64,000 nucleotides of DNA from Catonia carolina (lineage: Eukaryota > Arthropoda > Insecta > Hemiptera > Achilidae), in the NCBI GenBank assembly GCA_035578175.1, contig JAQMRL010000006.1, forward strand, positions 27,660,393 through 27,724,392. Reading direction: 5' to 3'. Both the position numbers and the translations under genes were made by a program. Below the pieces are notes generated by a model. It searched no databases, was not told the DNA's origin, and saw only the letters and a list, made by a program, of their open reading frames with translations. Shown one piece after another: positions 1 to 11,128 of this stretch (within the stretch, counting starts at the first letter, position 1; every line of letters starts with the position of its first letter).

Positions 1-246
1 CTACAACTTTTATTTAGCGCATTTACTTCTACAGAGCCTAGTTTAGCGTGAAAGAGTGATTTTACGTAGTTTTAAGCCAAACTGAGGTTGATTTTCATTT
101 TGCATCATTCACTAATGATTAAAATATAGTTATGTTTTTTGAGGTTAGTTTTTTGTTTATTTCTAATGTTTTATTACTAATATTAGGTTTTTTGTTAATT
201 ATTTACATTGGCAAAGAAAGTCGTGTGAGTGTTTCACACCAGATTT
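1..246 (+). repeat. Family F repeat, right-hand end, cut by window edge
   Basis: This matches the right third of the more complete copy at 12462-13412, including the stretch around 'gagcctagtttagcgtgaa' and the terminal hairpin GTGTGA-GTGTT-TCACAC at about 224-240. The left part lies outside the window. No coding capacity is visible. Confidence 0.8.
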
Positions 247-1730
247 TTTTTTTTTTGACTAAAATTTATATTAACCTTTTTTAACCCAGAAAATTTTTAG
301 GTTAGATTATATTGTTGAGGTACATTGCATCAAATTACAGTAGGTATTAAGTATAATAGTTTATCCGAACTATTTGATTATTAGAACCGCTATTGTCCCA
401 AATAAGTTCGGATAACTGGTGGTCCACTGTATGTTTACTGTATAAATAAAAGAATAAAAATCAGTACCGACTATTTAACTAATACAGTGATACAGCCACA
501 CTTTGGTTGACTGCATTAATTCTTTGGATGTGAATAGTCATAACTTAGGCGTTACACATTCTTGGATCAAATTCAACTATTTCAAAGTTGCTTGGTATTG
601 TGTTTACAGCCTATTTAACGATCTCAATAACATTTTTATCCTCTCTGCTCACACTATTGTACACGGTGTTTCTATTTCCGTTTGAATGAACCCAGACTAA
701 ATTGATATACATCTTATGTAAGGTGGCACAGCTATTAAATTAACGCTTATTAAACGTTATAAATTTAAAGAATTATCTTGCATTGTTTTTTTTTTGTCTC
801 TTTTCGGTTTTATACTTAAATGTTTAATGACATTCTTGGAATATAATTATTATAAGGAATTTTCTCACCTTTCTATTATTATGTACTTCCATATGGAAAT
901 CTAAGTATAAATTTCTAGAGAATTGTTTATTTAATTTCTAGGTAATTTTCTTAGTGATGATTTGACGTGTATTTCCTGTATAACATTTTAACTGGGGGTC
1001 AGATTCGACCCCGAGACTGTTGTAATCCGGCCCGTGATTGAGTCCTGAATGATAACCTACCTACAAACTTTATTTACCGTGTTCCCAGGAAAGAAAAGTG
1101 TTCAGCTTTGTCAACTAGAATAAAAATGTTTTCGTATTTTCAGTTGCCCGTGCCTTTAGGGCAAGAGAAAGTAAAAGTTACCAGTTCGAATACCCCAACT
1201 TACGCTACCTTTGCTGCCTGTATCTCTAAATCAACCCCTGTACATCAGTACTTTTTTTAACTTTCTGTTGTACTAAATTCGAATTTATTAAAAATCTGAT
1301 TTGTTTTTTCACTCGAGTAGATGAATTAATTTCATTTTTCTTGCTTTTTATCCAAAAAACTATAGCTATTAGATATGGTCGCTAGTCACTCCATACCATT
1401 TTCTGGAAGTCCTTAAGCCAGTGTTATTTCCTCTTTATTTTTCTTAAATGTAAATGTTTTAACACTTACCACAGTTCTTTTTTTATTTCATTACAATATC
1501 ACAGTAAACACTTAAAGCACAAAAAATTGCAAAATATACAAATTAAAACTAATAGTGTTAAGCATAGGTACCAAGTTCAGGGCTGAAGAGGAGCCTGTAA
1601 ATACATACAGTCAAAATACGTATACGGGAAATCAAAAAGAGTAAAATAAATACATACAAACAAATAAAAAAAACATGAAATAAACTCATCAAACAAAAGG
1701 ATTACAGAATAGTATGTCTGGGTTTTGTTC
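247..1730. other. No gene recognised
   Basis: AT-rich DNA with no recognisable protein, RNA gene or repeat apart from the pogo-like fragment at 355-431. The short open frame at 503-685 shows no known motif and is treated as chance. Confidence 0.5.
355..431. mobile_element. pogo/Tigger-like terminal fragment
   Basis: A hairpin-forming block opens with TTATCCGAACTATTTGATTA and closes with AAGTTCGGATAAC, then reads toward CCACTGTA. The same arrangement recurs at 29318-29400. Termini of the CAGT...TTATCCG type are typical of pogo/Tigger elements, so this is read as a non-autonomous relic. No duplication was resolved. Confidence 0.4.
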
Positions 1731-2113
1731 ATAACAGGCAGGGAAATGTTAAATTATTAGCATTTGATCTGCCAATTCCAGGACTATAAAAAATAGTTAT
1801 AGTTCTTATCACGTGGTCAGCCAATTATATGACTAAAGTATTTAAGAACAGAAGAGGTATTGGTGTAAACGACACTACTCAGAGTTACCACCTCCGAGAG
1901 TAATGAATTTCATTATACAGCCTGACCCTGTGGTGAATGAAGTGATGGTGTCATTTGAAGGGTGGAAAGTGCATGCTTTTCAGAGGGCCTGGCATGCTGA
2001 TAATCTTACTTTTTTACTCAGGGAAAAAACCACGTCGTAAGACCACTTCGTTTTACTTAGTAAGACTCTAAGGGTTCAAACCAGCCTTTTGGGTAATGAC
2101 CTAAACAACAACA
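1731..2113 (+). repeat. Family B retroposon copy
   Basis: Nearly full-length copy from ATAACAGGCAGG to the diagnostic 3' end GACCTAAACAACAACAG. It shares with other copies the 'cagacactaYtcagagttatc' region, the ATGAATTTCATT motif and the CCTCTA/GGTTCAAACCAGCC block. It is diverged and has several small gaps. Confidence 0.85.
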
Positions 2114-2290
2114 GGTCTATGATATTATTGTTTATAAACAATAAACTTAAATACATAGGCTAGATAATTTCAATTTATTAATTTTTAGAATTTAATTTTT
2201 TCTACAATTATTTATAGTTTATCTGTCGTGTAAATTGTTTTATGTGCAGGTCTTAATAGTTTCTTTACCTATAAACATGTTTTCCCCAAA

Positions 2291-2657
2291 ACAGGTAGGT
2301 GGATTGTTAAATTATTTGCAATTGATCTGTTAGTTCCAGGGATACAAAAAATATTTTTGTTTTTATCACACGGTCAGCCAATTATATGACTAAATCATTT
2401 AAGAACAGAAAAGGTAGAGGAGTAAAATACACTACTCAGAGTTATCACCTCCGAGAGTAATGAATTTCATCATTATACAGCCAGACCCTGTAGTGATTAA
2501 TGTTGCAGGGTGGAAAGTGAATGCTTTTCAGAGGACCTGGCATACTGATAAGCATATTTTCGGTTAGAAAGGCATGGTAAACCACCTAACTTCTCGTTTT
2601 ACTTAGTAAAGCCTCTAGAGATTTAAATCAGCCTTTCGGCTGATGACGTAAACAGCA
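2291..2657 (+). repeat. Family B retroposon copy
   Basis: Same orientation as the copy 180 bp upstream. It runs from ACAGGTAGGTGG to GCTGATGACGTAAACAG. A deletion of about 20 bp removes part of the 'gaagtgaaggtgtcatttg' region. Confidence 0.85.
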
Positions 2658-2702
2658 ATATAATATCTAGGCTTGCGTTAAAATTATCAGACATTGGTCG
2701 TA

Positions 2703-2850
2703 ATCAAAATCAGATCTTCTGCTTCATTTTAATACAAATTAATGTTCTATTGGGCAGGGAATTTACAATATTAGTGATCAAAATCAGATCTTCTGCTTCA
2801 TTTTAATACAAATTAATGTTCTATTGGGCAGGGAATTTACAATATTAGTG
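2703..2850. repeat. Exact 74-bp tandem duplication
   Basis: Units 2703-2776 and 2777-2850 are identical base for base, each starting ATCAAAATCAGATC and ending CAATATTAGTG. In a region where all other duplications are diverged, this is either recent or an assembly artefact. Confidence 0.95.
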
Positions 2851-3950
2851 TTTAATTTTTAAAGTAATAAATTCTATATTTGACTTAACATTAATTTATT
2901 TGCAAATTATTTGAATCCATAAAAATATAAAAGTGAATGAAAGACACAACAGAACCCGTATGATTTTTTTTTGAACACACAACTAATTAAAAGGAAATAG
3001 GTAAATGAATAGTTCCTTCAACTTTATGTGAGGGCAATTAGAAGCCCAATAAAAGATAGTGGTAGTTGTTAAGTATAATTAAAAAATATAAATTTCTATG
3101 AGTTGTAATTACTACAAAAGTACTGAAAAAGGTTAGTAATAAACTTATTGGAACAAGAACAGATGGATGATTATAAAAAAAATCTTACAAAAATTAAAAT
3201 TTTTGTGGATTAATATAAGTTTATATAGTATCTATTTATAGAAAATAAAAAATAATCTAGGCCAATTAGAATTTTATATGACCAATAAAGACCTATTTCA
3301 AATGGTTCGTTCGGTAGGTTTAAAATTAATTGAGAAAAATCTATCGGTTCTTGAATATTGTTAGAACCTCTATAATTAAACAGCTTTCGGAAACAAGTAA
3401 CTCATTAGAAAAATTATTGGATGATCTTTGAATAATATATAAACAGTATTAGAACTTCATTAAAATAAAAAATAAATAAAATGGATTTATTATTAGCCTA
3501 TATAGTTTTCTAACAAATACTTATATAATTATTTTTACTGTTTCACAATCCTTTTCGTAACTTCGCCGCTCTGTATAATTAAAATGAAGACAAAAGTAAC
3601 AAACAAAATAAATGTTTGTTTTGAAACACATATAATTCAGGTAAAATAATTTATTAAATTCTCGCCTTATTCAGGATTAGTAATTTCACTCAGCCGAATC
3701 AAATTTATCATTATTTATTTTAATTCAAAGGATAAAAATATTGTCTCAAGGTTTCATCTTGAAAGTTCTTTAGAAATTTCTTGATTACCAGGTAACAGAT
3801 TGTTCTGTAACACGTTCTTCACAACCTCAGTTTTGCGTTTAGAGTCTTCCAAAGATTCTTGGTTTGTTTGAAGAAATTACTGTTGAGAGTATGGCTTAGT
3901 TGCTTCTTTTAGCTAAATTTTAACATGCACGAATTTAATTTCATTGTCTC
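2851..3950. other. No gene recognised
   Basis: About 1.1 kb of AT-rich sequence with poly-A/T runs. No open frame, tRNA-like block or repeat shared with the rest of the window was seen. Confidence 0.5.
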
Positions 3951-4165
3951 TTTTTTGTTAACCTTAATATGTGTAGTCTACGTCAAAATCTGTTCATTTA
4001 TAACCCCATGACCCAATGAGGTGAGATGAGGATGATATGTATGACGTGTAAATGAGGTGAAATCTTGTACAGTTTCAGGCCGACCATTCTTGAAATAGTA
4101 TGGTTAATTGAACCCCAATTATTAAAGTACACCGGTAACCACTATCTAGTATTCAAATTCGTATA
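3951..4165 (-). repeat. Family A tRNA-SINE, body only
   Basis: Body of SINE A in reverse: the T-rich run is the complement of a poly(A) tail. It is followed by the 'aaccccatgacccaatgag' and 'gtacaccggtaaccact' blocks shared with the other copies. The tRNA-like head is missing, and the copy ends exactly where the MITE at 4166 begins. Confidence 0.85.
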
Positions 4166-4452
4166 CTGTATGGCAAAGATTTGATTGCCTTTTGCGGTGA
4201 GGAGGAGATTTGGCCCGCTATTTCATGGCCGTTATTTTTTTCTTAAAATCACTACCCTAATAACTTTTTAACCGTTCCATTTATCGTAAAAGTTAATAGG
4301 AAAAAAAGATGTGTGTAAAGATTTTACATATGACTAGAGCATTTTACAGTGTTATAAAAATATTTTTAAAAAAATGAAATGTTATTAAGAAGACTAGTAG
4401 CGGGCAGAATATACTCTTCTCCGCAAGGGGAAATCAAATCTTTACCACACAG
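4166..4452. mobile_element. 287-bp MITE, Tc1/mariner-like, TA target
   Basis: The left end CTGTATGGCAAAGATTTGAT and the right end (reverse complement) CTGTGTGGTAAAGATTTGAT form terminal inverted repeats that continue, with mismatches, for about 56 bp up to GCCCGCT. TA flanks both sides (4164-4165 and 4453-4454). There is no transposase frame, so it is non-autonomous. Confidence 0.8.
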
Positions 4453-4507
4453 TAAGTCTGTTCAGTAGCTGTGCGCATTTAGAGGTCAATAAAAATTTTA
4501 ATTTTTA

Positions 4508-5005
4508 ACATGGATAGGCGACTCACTTGGAAAGCTCATGTAAATAATAAACGGAAAACTTTAGACGACAGACGAAAACGGTTTTACGTTTTATTTTTTA
4601 AACGGTCTAAATTACCACTGCATCTTAAACTTCTTATTTATGAAGCTTAATTATAGCTTAAAGCTTAATTATAGCTTTATAAGCTTATCTCCGGCCTGTT
4701 TGGATGTATGGCTGCCAAATGTATGAACTGCTAAGACATTCCTGATTTCAAAAATTTCAACGATTTCTGTCAAAATTCTTACGACAGATGCTAATCCTGC
4801 TTTTTACGTAACCAATGACTGTTTGCACAATTAACTCAAAATTCAGTTCGTAAACGACTTATTTCGTAAAATTTACACAAGATTTTGTAAACATTATCTC
4901 ACCATAGCAAGGAACAAGTAGGCTATCCAACCTATACCATCCCTTAACTTCCCATAGCTTCCCGGAAATCCCCAGACGTCTACGCCGACGATGAAGTACA
5001 GACCT
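4508..5005 (+). pseudogene. Jockey-like LINE reverse transcriptase relic
   Basis: The start reads DRRLTWKAHVNNKRKTLDD, then LFFKRSKLPLHLKLLIYEA. This is the typical jockey-clade C-terminal reverse-transcriptase pattern of 'LDRRLTWKxHI...KSKLxLxxKLLIYKA'. Downstream, frame changes and stops interrupt the expected IWTYG and 'ITNAPWYVTN' segments; YVTND is still readable near 4800. Only the region after the catalytic palm survives, so it cannot be functional. Clade assignment rests on pattern memory. Confidence 0.7.
4638..4686. repeat. Short tandem of AAGCTTAATTATAGCTT
   Basis: Two adjacent units of the palindrome-rich motif lie inside the jockey-like relic and add to its frame disruption. Confidence 0.6.
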
Positions 5006-5200
5006 TATTTTGTAATAAGTAATTTCCGATAGTACACACAATTATGTAAACGTTTCACCAAAAATTTTCCAGCCGGAGCTCACTGTTGATTGGTGATCTC
5101 TAAGTCTGAAAGCACATTTTATTTTATTTTATAATAATCTCATTCATTCGTTGTTTTTGTGTACAGTTGTGAATTTTCCTAAAAAAGTCAAAAAAGTTTG

Positions 5201-5262
5201 TATAAAAGTAACAACCTTTACTAGGATTTGAACCGCAAAACCTTCGTCTCCGAAAATCAAAA
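5201..5262 (-). repeat. Family A tRNA-SINE, head fragment
   Basis: Contains 'ctaggatttgaacc' followed by 'accttcgtctccgaaaatca', the reverse complement of the B-box side of the SINE A head. The A-box side is replaced by unrelated sequence. Confidence 0.7.
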
Positions 5263-6311
5263 TAATTATCCATTTGACATAAATAAACTAAATGTGATAT
5301 GCTCAATAATTGAAATTCTTATTTTTTTTGTATAATCGTTAACAGGAATTGTAACACAAGTGATTATTTCTTAAAAATGAAGTACTAAATTAAACAGAAT
5401 TAGTACTTCTCCTCCATTATGCTAATTGTGGGAGAAATTATCCAATTCTTAAACCAACTAATTGAAAACCTGAAAAGTTTATGTAAAACAAATTAATTTA
5501 AAGACTTTGTTCGTCATGAACTTATAAAAACTCTCTCGATTTTGTTAATCATTTAATTTTTTTTCAAATTCTACTAATCATCGTCATCTCATAATCGGCA
5601 TCATTATCATCTCTATCATGGTCATCGTCATCTTCATTTTCAACAACTTTGTGTTTCAAGATGTTGATTCACACAGTTCAAGTTAAGTTTTGTATACTTT
5701 TTCTTCACAGTTTTTATCTTTTTTGAAACCCCCTAATGAGTGTGTTTATATTTTAATTTTAAGGACATTACTCAGATTTTTTCATCTTTGCTTAAATTTT
5801 TTAATTAGACTATATTTATAAAAAAAATGGTTTCAAAATAAATACACTGTTAAAAATACTTTTAAAAATTAGAGAAATAATTCTAAATTCCAAAATCTCA
5901 TGATTTTTTTTTGTATAAAATTTCATCTTACAGTACCTATAAACATCAAGAGTATACGAGTAGTTCAACTTCCATCAAATAAATAGAATATTTATACAAA
6001 CGACTAAATAATTGAAAAACACCTGCACCACTAAAACCTTGCAAAAACCCCCTACATAACATTTTTACTACAGTGAGAATACTGTTTTTAGACGGCAGCG
6101 CCGTTATAGCGGAATTAGGGTTTCCTGTTTTTTGCTTATTATTTTAAGCAGGTGGAATAATAACGCGAAATTTCTTGGTAATGTTTCCTGTTCAGCTAAA
6201 AACTTAAAATGAAAAACTAATCATGACGTTATAAGAAATCATAAAATTTTATATTTTCTATAGAATTGAATTAGCTTATTCGAATTTATTAAATCTGAAA
6301 AACATATGGAT
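5263..6311. other. No gene; ATC-rich simple repeat at about 5575-5640
   Basis: AT-rich filler. The only structure is an imperfect CAT/ATC trinucleotide tract. Open frames on either strand are short and carry no recognisable motif. Confidence 0.5.
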
Positions 6312-6825
6312 AATGATACGACAGCTATCAAATGTTTTCCCTATAAGGAAAATTATTTCGAAAAAATAAGGTTAGGTAAACTTCCACATTGTTACTTACG
6401 ATATGACAGCTATCAAGATAAGCGTACGAAATAGTTGTAATTTTATAAAGTCATGACGATTTGCAGAACAAACTCGATTTGCAGTGTATACTCCAATTAC
6501 GTAACATTCTGATACGACAGCTATCGAATGGTTTCCCTATTTTTTTTTTTTTTTTTTTAATTCCTAATATGTGTACGTTGCAATCTGTTCAAATCAGAAC
6601 AATAAGCAACCCCATGACCCAATGAGATGAGGATGATGTGTATGACGTGTAAATGAGGTGTAGTCTTGTACAGACTCAGGTCGACCATTCCTGAGAGAGT
6701 ATGGTTAATTGAACCCCAACCATCAAAGTACACCGGTAACCACTGTCTAGCATGTTTCCCTATAAGGAAAATTATTTCGGAAAAATAAGGTTAGGTAAAC
6801 TTCCACATTGTTGCTTACAGAAAGT
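6312..6825. repeat. Tandem duplication of about 195 bp, split by a SINE
   Basis: The block GATACGACAGCTATCAAATG through TTAGGTAAACTTCCACATTG occurs at 6312-6400. It begins again at 6511 and continues after the SINE A insertion at 6754-6825. The GATAYGACAGCTATC motif occurs three times (about 6315, 6402 and 6511). A further fragment of the unit lies at 8003-8112. Confidence 0.8.
6541..6753 (-). repeat. Family A tRNA-SINE with 10-bp target duplication
   Basis: A poly(T) run marks the 3' end of this reverse-oriented SINE, and the tRNA head is missing (5' truncation). The insertion is flanked by GTTTCCCTAT at 6531-6540 and again at 6754-6763, a clean target-site duplication of the kind made by LINE-driven retroposition. 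Confidence 0.9.
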
Positions 6826-6895
6826 TTTATATATCTATATATATATTCAGTACCACTAGTAAACTTAAATCGATTCATACAAACATTTTTTAGAT

Positions 6896-7723
6896 TGCAT
6901 CACCTTCAACTTCGACCGGTGGGCAAACACTTAAATATGAACTAAGGAAATAATTAAAAAAATTTTGGGCGCCAGCTCTGTCAGCAGAGCATGAGACAAA
7001 TAAATAAAAAAACTATATTTCCTTGCTTTATACTAAATATTTAATGAATCTACCACTAACTAAATTAACTAACTACTAACAAAATTATCCTTAAATTACC
7101 CTAACCCATTTTAAAATATAGCCAGCCTTTACTCTGCCGCAACTTTAATACAAAAACAAAAACTTAACAACCCTTAAAAAATACGAAATGAATTTACCTC
7201 AAATATTTTTCCCCTTTCTTCTTCTTCTTCTCCTGGTTCTCCTGGTCACTTCTTGTTCTCAGTCACTCTTCGTCTCTTACTTACTTCTTCAAAAACTACC
7301 CTTCTTAAAAACTCCTCTGTTTCACTGTCCCAAGCCCCAAGGGAACTAACTGATAGTAAATTTCCTGGATCCGAACCAGAAAACCTCTGGTTGACAAGCC
7401 TCCCTCTCCCACCAACCGTTCAACCAACCTGGATGGCCAACGAGAAGGAGAACTACCCCAGTGATTGCTTGCAAGTTGTTAGGTGGAAGAAAGGGCCAAA
7501 AACACAGAGGGAGAAAAAACACCGGCCTAATGAATATCAGATGGTTGACCGTTGGCGATATTTACAACTTATTGTCTAACTACTATTCTAATGTAACTTA
7601 TTCTAACAATGGGGGGTTTTCCCTGGCATTACTTATTGGCTTGTTACTGAGTAATGGAAGTTATAGTAATTAGGAATTACCGTAATTTCCATTGTTTGTA
7701 CAATTGTACATTTACAACGGTAC
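6896..7723. mobile_element. Family C element, copy 1
   Basis: Matches 50216-50322 plus 51888-52594 along its whole length. It begins 'ccggtgggcaaaca' after a short lead and ends TTTACAACGGTAC. On the minus strand at about 7361-7440 it carries tRNA-like pol III promoter boxes: A box TGGTTGAACGG and B box GGTTCGGATCC. The 108-residue open frame across 7253-7579 is not shared as a frame with copy 2 and is treated as chance. Confidence 0.75.
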
Positions 7724-8002
7724 AAGATCCAAATCAAATTTTTATCTGGATACTTTACTATGATATTGGAAATGACATTAAATACACTAGATTTAATGGA
7801 GAAGAAATACGAATTATCACAAATCTCCTCCGGAATCAGACAGTGGATTGGATGACACAGTTTCACTTTTAATCGGTATTAAGCGAGTAGTGAGACAAAA
7901 ATTTCATTGTCTTCTTTCCTGTTTAATATCTTCTACTAAAAGAGGATATTTCAAAAAGCACTGTATGAAAGAGAGGAGGGTATTACTGTAAACGGGGAAG
8001 TA
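7724..8002. other. No gene recognised
   Basis: AT-rich stretch between family C and the tandem-unit fragment. No supported feature. Confidence 0.4.
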
Positions 8003-8112
8003 ATAAACAATCAAGATACGCGTACGAAATAGTTCTGATTTTATCAAGTCATGAAGATTTTCAGAACATACTCGATCTGCATTACATACTCCAATTGTAT
8101 AATATATCTTAC
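8003..8112. repeat. Fragment of the 6.3-6.8 kb tandem unit
   Basis: Aligns with 6408-6510 through 'gcgtacgaaatagtt', 'aagtcatga' and 'tactccaatt'. Confidence 0.75.
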
Positions 8113-8508
8113 TAAGTGATACGCGGAAGCTGGTTTATATCTAAACGTGAAGAAGATCAAATTCTGTGTAATTGAAAGCAGAGATCAGAAATATCGGTAT
8201 AATACAAGACAAAAATAAAAGGTAAATGTGGTTCAGATCGAAGAAAAACATGGTGGCTGAAAAAGTTACAAGATTGGTAAGTTATAGAGACAAGTATAAG
8301 TTTTAGAAATGCTGCTAATAAAGTGAAACTTGCCGAAATATTTACAAACATGCTGAAAGGACACATTAAGAGACAACATAAAGAATGGAAGAAAGCTACA
8401 GTAAATAAATATGTAATTCCACCAAATAAATTAAAATTTTTGCCAATAACAGACAATAATAAGACATCTAAAACGTCCTTGGAGCCGAGATCTCATCATT
8501 TAACGTAG
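8108..8508 (+). pseudogene. LINE reverse transcriptase relic with internal deletion
   Basis: The first part reads EAGLYLNVKKIKFCVI, the reverse-transcriptase block in which LINEs carry GLxxNxxKTK. It then jumps to the extreme C-terminus: RRKTWWLKKLQDW, one in-frame stop, and FRNAANKVKLAEIFTN. This resembles the 'RKTWLxNLREWxG...LFRAAxxKxxxA' end of several insect LINE proteins. About 200 residues between the two parts are missing. LINE clade is not resolved. Confidence 0.65.
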
Positions 8509-8617
8509 TACTGTAATTGACTATCCATTACAGTGTTCTAAATTTTGTGTTATCACATTCACTGATTGTTTCCAACAGATTGTGAATTTCCTAAATAGAG
8601 AAAATAAAATTTAAAAA

Positions 8618-9002
8618 ATAACAGACAGATGGAGTATTAAATTATTTGCACTGAATCTGTTACTTCCAGGGCTACAAATATAATTCTGTATCTTATCACA
8701 TGATCAATTAAATGACTGACTCATTTAAAAACAAAAGATATAGAGGTGTAAAAGATACTAATCAGAGTTATCTCCTCTGAAAATAATGAATTTCATTATA
8801 CAGCCAGACCCTGTGGTGAATAAAGTGAAGATGTCATTTGCTGGGTGGAAAGTAGATAATTTTTAGAGAGCCTGACATGTTGATAAGTATACTACTTTTC
8901 CACTCAGTGAGGAAGGAAATGGCAAATCACCTTAATCCTCGGTTTATTTAGTAAAGCCTTTAGAGGTTCAAACCAGCATTTTGGCTGATGACCGAAACAA
9001 CA
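8618..9002 (+). repeat. Family B retroposon copy
   Basis: Full-length copy from AACAGACAGATGGAGT to GCTGATGACCGAAACAACAG. Intact at the TA site that is interrupted in three other copies. Confidence 0.9.
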
Positions 9003-9092
9003 GTATTTACAAAGTAAAAATTATTATTTCAAGGAGTTTTGCAATAATTTACTCGGTACAAACAATTAAGTCTCCGGGTATTTTCTGATTTA

Positions 9093-9132
9093 CTGACTAA
9101 AAAAAGAAGAGGCAGAGGTGTAAAAGACACTA
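9093..9132 (+). repeat. Family B copy, left part of interrupted copy
   Basis: The segment 'aagaagaggcagaggtgta' to 'aaagacacta' is interior B sequence. The copy resumes at 9546 after the inserted MITE. The region upstream of 9093 is truncated. Confidence 0.75.
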
Positions 9133-9545
9133 TAATACTATTTTTCAGGGCTGATGAGCTCTGAACGTACGCATTGCCCCTCACCCACTTCATAGCTAGC
9201 CAATGACTTGCCAGCAACGTAGCCAATACTTACTCTTGTAGCTCGGTTATATATTTCGTCAGCTATTTTGTTGGTCTTTCAATAACAATTATAACCTATG
9301 AACATACAATCAGCTGATTACATTATAAAGTTATTACATGTTAACTCGCTCTATAATCGATCTGTTCCGTACGAGATGCAAGACACGAGTGAACTACTGC
9401 GGCTCTTATATCTATGCATGCGCGCGTAATGTTTGTCAAGCTGAAACATTCGTACATGCTGATAACGCTGGCAAACGTTCTGATTGGTCTAAACGCGTAA
9501 AACAGCAGAGCTCATCAACCGTGAAAAGCATTATAAGTTATAAGT
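9133..9545. mobile_element. MITE of about 405 bp inserted in a family B copy
   Basis: Inverted termini CAGGGCTGATGAGCTCTG at 9146-9163 and CAGAGCTCATCAACCGTG at 9506-9523 match at 16 of 18 positions, with a weaker match extending outward. It interrupts B at the TA of 'gacacTAatcagag'. It is GC-richer than its surroundings and encodes no transposase. The exact outer ends are uncertain. Confidence 0.7.
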
Positions 9546-9950
9546 TAATTAGAGTTATCTCCTCTGAAAATAATGAATTTCATTACACTCGGACCCTGTG
9601 GTGAAAGAAGTGAAGGTGTCATTTGCTGGGTGTAAATTATAGATGCTTTTCAGAGGACCTGGAGTGCTGATGAGCATATTTTTCAACTAATTGAGGAAGG
9701 CATATTTTTTTAAACATGGAGAATTATCTCTTATTTTAAGTCGAAATTAATTGTAATTTTACTTCTTTGCTTTGAAGCTAAAAAATTAAGCATTTCACTG
9801 TTAATAAAAATATTGAGAAACCCTCCAATGAAAAGAATATTTAAAGGAAGTCGCTAAAAGGAAGCCGCTAAAGGAATCACTTTATTCCTTGTTTTACTGA
9901 ATAAAACCTCTAGAGGTTCAAACCAGCCTTTCCTCTGGTGATCTAAACAA
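9546..9950 (+). repeat. Family B copy, right part, with a second insertion
   Basis: Resumes with 'agagttatctcctctgaaaa' and ends TGATCTAAACAAC. A second foreign stretch of about 185 bp at 9703-9888 replaces the 'aatggtaaaccacctcactc' region. Confidence 0.75.
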
Positions 9951-10974
9951 CATTTTAAAATGAATCTCTTTTTTAGCGGATTTGAAAAAACCGCAAAATT
10001 TTACCGTTATAGAACAATTTCTTAACATAATCATATCAGATAAAATAGTTTTGTAATCAGTTACATTTCTGTACTTCGTAGACTTAAAAACTAACAGAGT
10101 AGCTACTTTTATGTAAACTTATTTTGTAACTAAAACTTTTTATAGTTTTTTAAAATACAAATATGTAAGATTTCTTCATTGTAATTGCTATTATAAGATC
10201 AGGACTTATTAGTAAATAAATAAGTGTAATTTAGATCATTTTAATTTGCCTTTTATAGTAAGCAATTTAAGTTAAGAACTACAATTAACAAAGATAACAA
10301 GTTCAGTCTACAAGTAAACTAGAAAACCTACACGTATGCCTATATTAACACTGTCGGATAAATCATAGACTTAACTGTAATAAAAATAAGTTAACTATTA
10401 AAATTTAATACAACTTGTTTGATTACGTGTAACTGAGATTACTTAGTAAGTTACATCTTTATGTAATGATCGGTTATAATTTTTATGTAACCATGGAGCT
10501 GTTTGCTACTACAGATCTTCTTAGTGTTACAGAACGATGTTAAGAATACTTTTTGATTACATTCAACAAACTTCCAAATTATATAATGTATGGAATAATT
10601 TTTTGTCTTTAATTTTACTAGGTATTTCATTTAAATTTTTTCTCGACTTATTTTTTCTTGACATTGGAGTGAACACTAATGTAGAACGTAAAAAAGTGAT
10701 AAAACAGAAAACCGTTAAGGTTTTAAGTCCTGTATGGTGGGAAGGAGTATAGAAGTTGACTAAGTTATGAAGAATAAATTTGTGGATAAGAAGCATTTTC
10801 TGTAAAAACTGGGTGTAAATTTCAAATTTCTAACACCTACTGAAATTTTGTTTCAACAATGAAAAGATAATACTGCTACTTATTGGCTCTTTTAAAATAT
10901 CACCGAAATGGAGTTAACACCTTTTACTTCTCAGGTACAAAAATATTTTAAAATAGGTTACAATTTTGTTTTTA
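9951..10974. other. No gene recognised
   Basis: AT-rich. The overlapping open frames on both strands near 10537-10796 have no recognisable motif and are considered chance. Confidence 0.5.
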
Positions 10975-11128
10975 AATGAAGCATGCCTACGAAGCGGAGG
11001 TTCCGGGTTCGATTCTCGGCTTGGGTCTGGAAATTATTACTTAACAAAAACCACCGTTCCTGTTCTCTAAACCACTGCAGTTGCTAATGACTTAGTTGAT
11101 GTGTGACTTAAATAAACTAAAAATTACA
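10975..11128 (+). repeat. Family D tRNA-SINE copy
   Basis: The tRNA-like B box GGGTTCGATTCTCGG at about 11006-11020 is followed by 'gggtctggaaat' and a body ending 'ttgctaatgactt...gacttaaataaact'. This matches the reverse complements of the copies at 17425 and 53365. The A-box side is incomplete. Confidence 0.7.

Noticed and set aside
7253..7579. 108-residue open frame
   Set aside because: It lies in family C, is broken in the second copy and overlaps the tRNA-like boxes on the other strand.
8985..9002. CTGATGA...GAAAC at the end of a family B copy, resembling the hammerhead ribozyme core
   Set aside because: No stem II between the two boxes, no matching stems I and III, and other copies read CTAAAC and not GAAAC.
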